Below, piece by piece: positions 5,159 through 7,059 of a DNA stretch of 7,059 bases. Origin of the DNA: Paracoccaceae bacterium (GTDB lineage Bacteria > Pseudomonadota > Alphaproteobacteria > Rhodobacterales > Rhodobacteraceae); NCBI GenBank assembly GCA_024304875.1, contig JAMWZF010000063.1:1-7059 (forward strand). Reading direction: 5' to 3'. Every line of letters begins with the position of its first letter. Within the stretch, counting starts at the first letter, position 1. The notes under the pieces were generated by a model. It did no database searches. It was not told where the DNA came from and saw nothing but the letters and a program-made list of their open reading frames with translations. The position numbers and the translations under genes were made by a program.

Positions 5159-6277
5159 ATGAAGGTCAGCATCGAACGGGGCGCGCTGCTGAAGGCCGTG
5201 GCGCAGGCGCAATCGGTCGTCGAACGCCGGAACACCATTCCGATCCTCGCCAACGTGCTGATCGAGGCCGAGGGCGACACCATCGAGTTCCGCGCCACCG
5301 ACCTCGACATCGAGGTGGTGGACGTGGCCCCCGCCAAGGTCGAGCGCGCCGGCGCGACCACCGTCTCGGCAGTGACCCTGAACGAGATTGTCCGCAAGCT
5401 GCCCGACGGTGCCCTGGTCTCCCTGACCGAGGACGGCCAGTCCGGCCGACTGGTGATCGAGGCCGGCCGGTCCAACTTCGCTCTCGCCACCCTGCCCAAG
5501 CAGGATTTCCCGGTGATGGCCTCCTCCGAATACACCGCCAACTTCTCCTGCAAGGCGCCCGTGCTCCGCCGCCTGTTCGAGAAGAGCCGCTTCGCCATCT
5601 CGACCGAGGAAACCCGCTACTACCTCAACGGCGTCTACATGCACGTCGCCGAGTCCGAGGGCGCCAAGGTCCTGCGCTGCGTCGCGACCGACGGCCACCG
5701 CCTCGCCCGGATCGACGCCGAGCTGCCCGCCGGGGCCGAGAACCTCCCCGGCGTCATCGTCCCCCGCAAGACAGTGAACGAGCTGATGAAGCTGGTGAAC
5801 GACGACGACCAGGACATCGCCGTGTCGGTATCCGAGACCAAGGTCCGCTTCGCCACGCCCGGCATCACCCTGACCTCCAAGGTCATCGACGGCACCTTCC
5901 CCGACTATTCCCGCGTCATCCCGCAGTCGAACACCAAGATGCTCGAGGTGGACGCCGCCGAGTTCGCCAAGGCCGTCGACCGCGTCGCCACGGTGTCCTC
6001 CGAACGCTCCCGCGCGGTGAAGATGCAGCTCGACGAGGACCGGCTGATCCTTTCGGTCAACGCACCCGACAGCGGCAACGCCGAAGAGGAACTGGCCGTC
6101 GCCTACGCCGACGAAAGCCTCGAAATCGGCTTCAACGCCAAGTATCTGCTCGAGATCGCCAGCCAGGTGGACCGCGAGAACGCGGTGTTTCTGTTCAACT
6201 CCTCGGGCGATCCGACCCTGATGCGCGAAGGCTCCGACACCTCGGCGGTCTACGTCGTGATGCCGATGCGGGTGTGA
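5159..6277 (+). CDS. dnaN: DNA polymerase III beta subunit (sliding clamp)
   Basis: 372 residues, the standard beta-clamp length; it forms the dimeric ring that tethers polymerase III to DNA and recruits other DNA enzymes. The start MKVSIERGALLKAV...VVERRNTIPILANV is a typical clamp N-terminus. YYLNGVYMH (about 154) and CVATDGHRLA (about 174) are conserved domain II signatures. The protein ends YVVMPMRV, matching the family's conserved C-terminal M-P-M-R that lines the hydrophobic binding pocket. Three clamp domains of about 120 residues fit the length. ATG 5159 is preceded by GGAGACGGGGAC. Part of the dnaA-dnaN-recF cluster; the next gene starts 7 bases after the stop, suggesting co-transcription. 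Confidence 0.98.
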   Translation: MKVSIERGALLKAVAQAQSVVERRNTIPILANVLIEAEGDTIEFRATDLDIEVVDVAPAKVERAGATTVSAVTLNEIVRKLPDGALVSLTEDGQSGRLVIEAGRSNFALATLPKQDFPVMASSEYTANFSCKAPVLRRLFEKSRFAISTEETRYYLNGVYMHVAESEGAKVLRCVATDGHRLARIDAELPAGAENLPGVIVPRKTVNELMKLVNDDDQDIAVSVSETKVRFATPGITLTSKVIDGTFPDYSRVIPQSNTKMLEVDAAEFAKAVDRVATVSSERSRAVKMQLDEDRLILSVNAPDSGNAEEELAVAYADESLEIGFNAKYLLEIASQVDRENAVFLFNSSGDPTLMREGSDTSAVYVVMPMRV

Positions 6278-6284
6278 CCGGCCC

Positions 6285-6722
6285 TTGGGCCTGACCTACC
6301 ACCCCAAGCAGGGGACGCTCGTTCTGGCCCGCTTCGACAAGGGCTTCCGCGAGCCGGAAATGGTCAAGACCCGCCTCGCCGTGGTCATCTCCAAGGACAT
6401 GAAGGCCCGCCGCGGCCTGTGTACCATCGTCCCGCTCAGCACGACCGACCCGCGTCCGCCTCAACCCTATCACTGCCGGATCGACCCGGCGCTGACGATC
6501 CCGGAGCCTTGGGGCAACCGCCCGCGCTGGGTCAAGGGCGACATGATGCTCGCCGCCGGGTTTCACCGGCTCGACCTGCTCAGGCTCGGCAAGGGGCCGG
6601 ACGGCAGACGCGTTTACCAGACGGACACGATTTCGGGCGATGATCTGCTTGCCATACAGCGCTGCGTCCTCGCCGGGCTGTCTCTTGGTCAATTGACAAA
6701 ACACCTGTCGGCTCCCATTTAG
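6285..6722 (+). CDS. PemK/MazF-family protein (toxin-like endoribonuclease fold), TTG start
   Basis: 145 residues. It resembles the alphaproteobacterial branch annotated as type II toxin-antitoxin PemK/MazF family. The opening GLTYHPKQGTLVLARFD corresponds to the first beta strand. EPEMVKTRLAVVIS (24-36; Arg30) corresponds to the conserved arginine strand, though Leu31 stands where proline is usual. CTIVPLSTT (46-54) corresponds to the Pro-Leu/Ile-Thr/Ser strand, then RWVKGDMML and a C-terminal helix LLAIQRCVLAGLSL. TTG 6285 is the only plausible start: a stop lies at 6258-6260 in frame, and no ATG or GTG precedes residue 26. No clear ribosome site is seen, so coupling to dnaN is likely. In the family, active members cleave mRNA; whether this one does is unknown. 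No antitoxin gene is visible next to it. Confidence 0.85.
   Translation: MGLTYHPKQGTLVLARFDKGFREPEMVKTRLAVVISKDMKARRGLCTIVPLSTTDPRPPQPYHCRIDPALTIPEPWGNRPRWVKGDMMLAAGFHRLDLLRLGKGPDGRRVYQTDTISGDDLLAIQRCVLAGLSLGQLTKHLSAPI
6693..6722 (+). promoter_or_regulatory. Possible promoter at the end of the PemK/MazF-like gene
   Basis: A perfect TTGACA (6693-6698) lies in the last codons of the gene. The matching -10 position holds only CATTTA or TTTAGG (16- to 19-base spacing range), a poor match. If used, it would drive a leader or small RNA beginning near 6728 and ending at the 6834-6862 terminator, or recF by read-through. Confidence 0.25.
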
Positions 6723-6725
6723 GGG

Positions 6726-6818
6726 ATGTCGCGGCTCTGGTTCTCCATCCGCATTCAAGACCCCTCCGGGGGCCGCTGGACCATCAAGGCCATACCAAGC
6801 CGAGGTCCAGTGTCGTAG
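6726..6818 (+). CDS. Candidate 30-codon ORF (leader peptide?) upstream of recF
   Basis: ATG 6726 to TAG 6816-6818, starting 3 bases after the preceding stop; AGGGG touches the ATG, so the ribosome site is too close to be ideal. It reads MSRLWFSIRIQDPSG and ends PSRGPVS, 30 residues, with no resemblance I recognise. The first 21 or so codons have G or C at nearly all third positions, like the neighbouring genes; the last eight do not. Its 3' part overlaps the alternative hairpins before the terminator, an arrangement like a leader peptide. A chance ORF or gene remnant is equally possible. Confidence 0.2.
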   Translation: MSRLWFSIRIQDPSGGRWTIKAIPSRGPVS

Positions 6819-6828
6819 GGCAGACCTC
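6776..6828 (+). promoter_or_regulatory. Alternative hairpins preceding the terminator upstream of recF
   Basis: CTGGACC (6776-6782) pairs perfectly with GGTCCAG (6804-6810), with inner GGC/GCC. Alternatively GAGGTC (6802-6807) pairs with GACCTC (6823-6828). They share 6804-6807, so they compete. Upstream is a small CCCC-tcc-GGGG hairpin (6761-6771). The order stem, competing stem, terminator is seen in attenuators, but neither stem overlaps the terminator arms themselves, so a direct antiterminator is not shown. Confidence 0.4.
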
Positions 6829-6833
6829 AGTGG

Positions 6834-6862
6834 AGCCCCCGATGCCGTGTCGGGGGCTTTTT
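6834..6862 (+). terminator. Intrinsic terminator between the PemK/MazF-like gene and recF
   Basis: Perfect 9-bp stem AGCCCCCGA (6834-6842) / TCGGGGGCT (6850-6858), 7-base loop TGCCGTG, then TTTTT (6858-6862). It reads on the plus strand. It ends 25 bases before the recF ATG, leaving no room for a separate promoter between them. Confidence 0.92.
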
Positions 6863-6887
6863 CGTCTGCCGTCCATGACCGGCGCAG

Positions 6888-7059
6888 ATGACCTCCCTCC
6901 ACCTCACCACCCTCACCCTCTCGCACTTCCGGTCCCACCGGCGCACGGTGATCGAGGCCGACGCGCGCCCCGTGGCGATCCACGGCCCCAACGGCGCAGG
7001 CAAGACGAACCTGCTCGAGGCCGTGTCGCTCCTCTCCCCCGGCCGCGGCCTGCGGCGGG
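6888..7059 (+). CDS. recF: DNA replication and repair protein RecF, N-terminal part
   Basis: 57 codons before the right edge of the window. The start MTSLHLTTLTLSHFRSHRR is the SMC/RAD50-like first strand of RecF. Walker A GPNGAGKT (33-40; Lys39) is followed by NLLEAVSLLSPGRGLRR, the usual RecF continuation. RecF is an ABC-type ATPase that, with RecO and RecR, loads RecA at single-strand gaps. The ATG at 6888 has no clear ribosome site; another ATG at 6874 is out of frame. Position after dnaN fits the classical dnaA-dnaN-recF order, here separated by the PemK/MazF-like gene and a terminator. It is incomplete only because the window ends. Confidence 0.95.
   Translation, partial: MTSLHLTTLTLSHFRSHRRTVIEADARPVAIHGPNGAGKTNLLEAVSLLSPGRGLRR

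Noticed and set aside
4817..5698. 293-codon minus-strand frame across the dnaA end and dnaN
   Set aside because: Shadow of dnaA and dnaN codons; low-complexity Gly/Ala/Arg content and no motif.
6195..6983. 262-codon minus-strand frame across dnaN, the PemK-like gene and recF
   Set aside because: It runs antisense through three recognisable genes and through an intrinsic terminator; no motif.

Overview
The window is high-GC (roughly two-thirds G+C by eye) chromosomal DNA from an alphaproteobacterium, most likely a member of the Rhodobacterales (Rhodobacter/Paracoccus/Roseobacter-like). The basis is the protein sequences (UbiE, Fpg, DnaA and RpsT all have alphaproteobacterial N-termini or signatures) and the gene order ubiB-ubiE / mutM - enoyl-CoA hydratase - rpsT - dnaA - dnaN - pemK/mazF-like - recF. 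It is core genome around the dnaA locus. I see no insertion sequence, prophage, CRISPR array, tRNA or rRNA.

Layout. At the left, on the minus strand, are ubiE and the first codons of ubiB (ubiquinone synthesis), separated by 4 bases. The first 51 bases of the window are a perfect inverted copy of bases 130-180, so ubiB is replaced by its own mirror image; this looks like a fold-back assembly or amplification artefact at a contig edge. Divergent from ubiE, on the plus strand, are mutM (formamidopyrimidine-DNA glycosylase), a crotonase-type enoyl-CoA hydratase, and rpsT (ribosomal protein S20) closed by a strong intrinsic terminator. A 515-base interval without a convincing gene follows. It holds several stable hairpins, two of them mutually exclusive, and four GANTC sites, and is the natural place for dnaA control signals or a small RNA. 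Then come dnaA (initiator), dnaN (sliding clamp), a PemK/MazF-family gene starting with TTG 7 bases after dnaN, and the start of recF, which runs off the right edge.

How the genes fit together. dnaA-dnaN-recF is the classical replication initiation and repair cluster. The least ordinary features are non-coding: competing hairpins between rpsT and dnaA, a hairpin abutting the dnaA ribosome binding site, competing hairpins between dnaA and dnaN, and a textbook intrinsic terminator ending only 25 bases before recF, preceded by alternative hairpins and a 30-codon ORF. The terminator should cut transcripts from dnaN-pemK before recF unless it is regulated. The toxin-family gene between dnaN and recF has no visible antitoxin partner. 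I did not find a clearly new multi-gene system; the RNA-level architecture is the best candidate for something undescribed.
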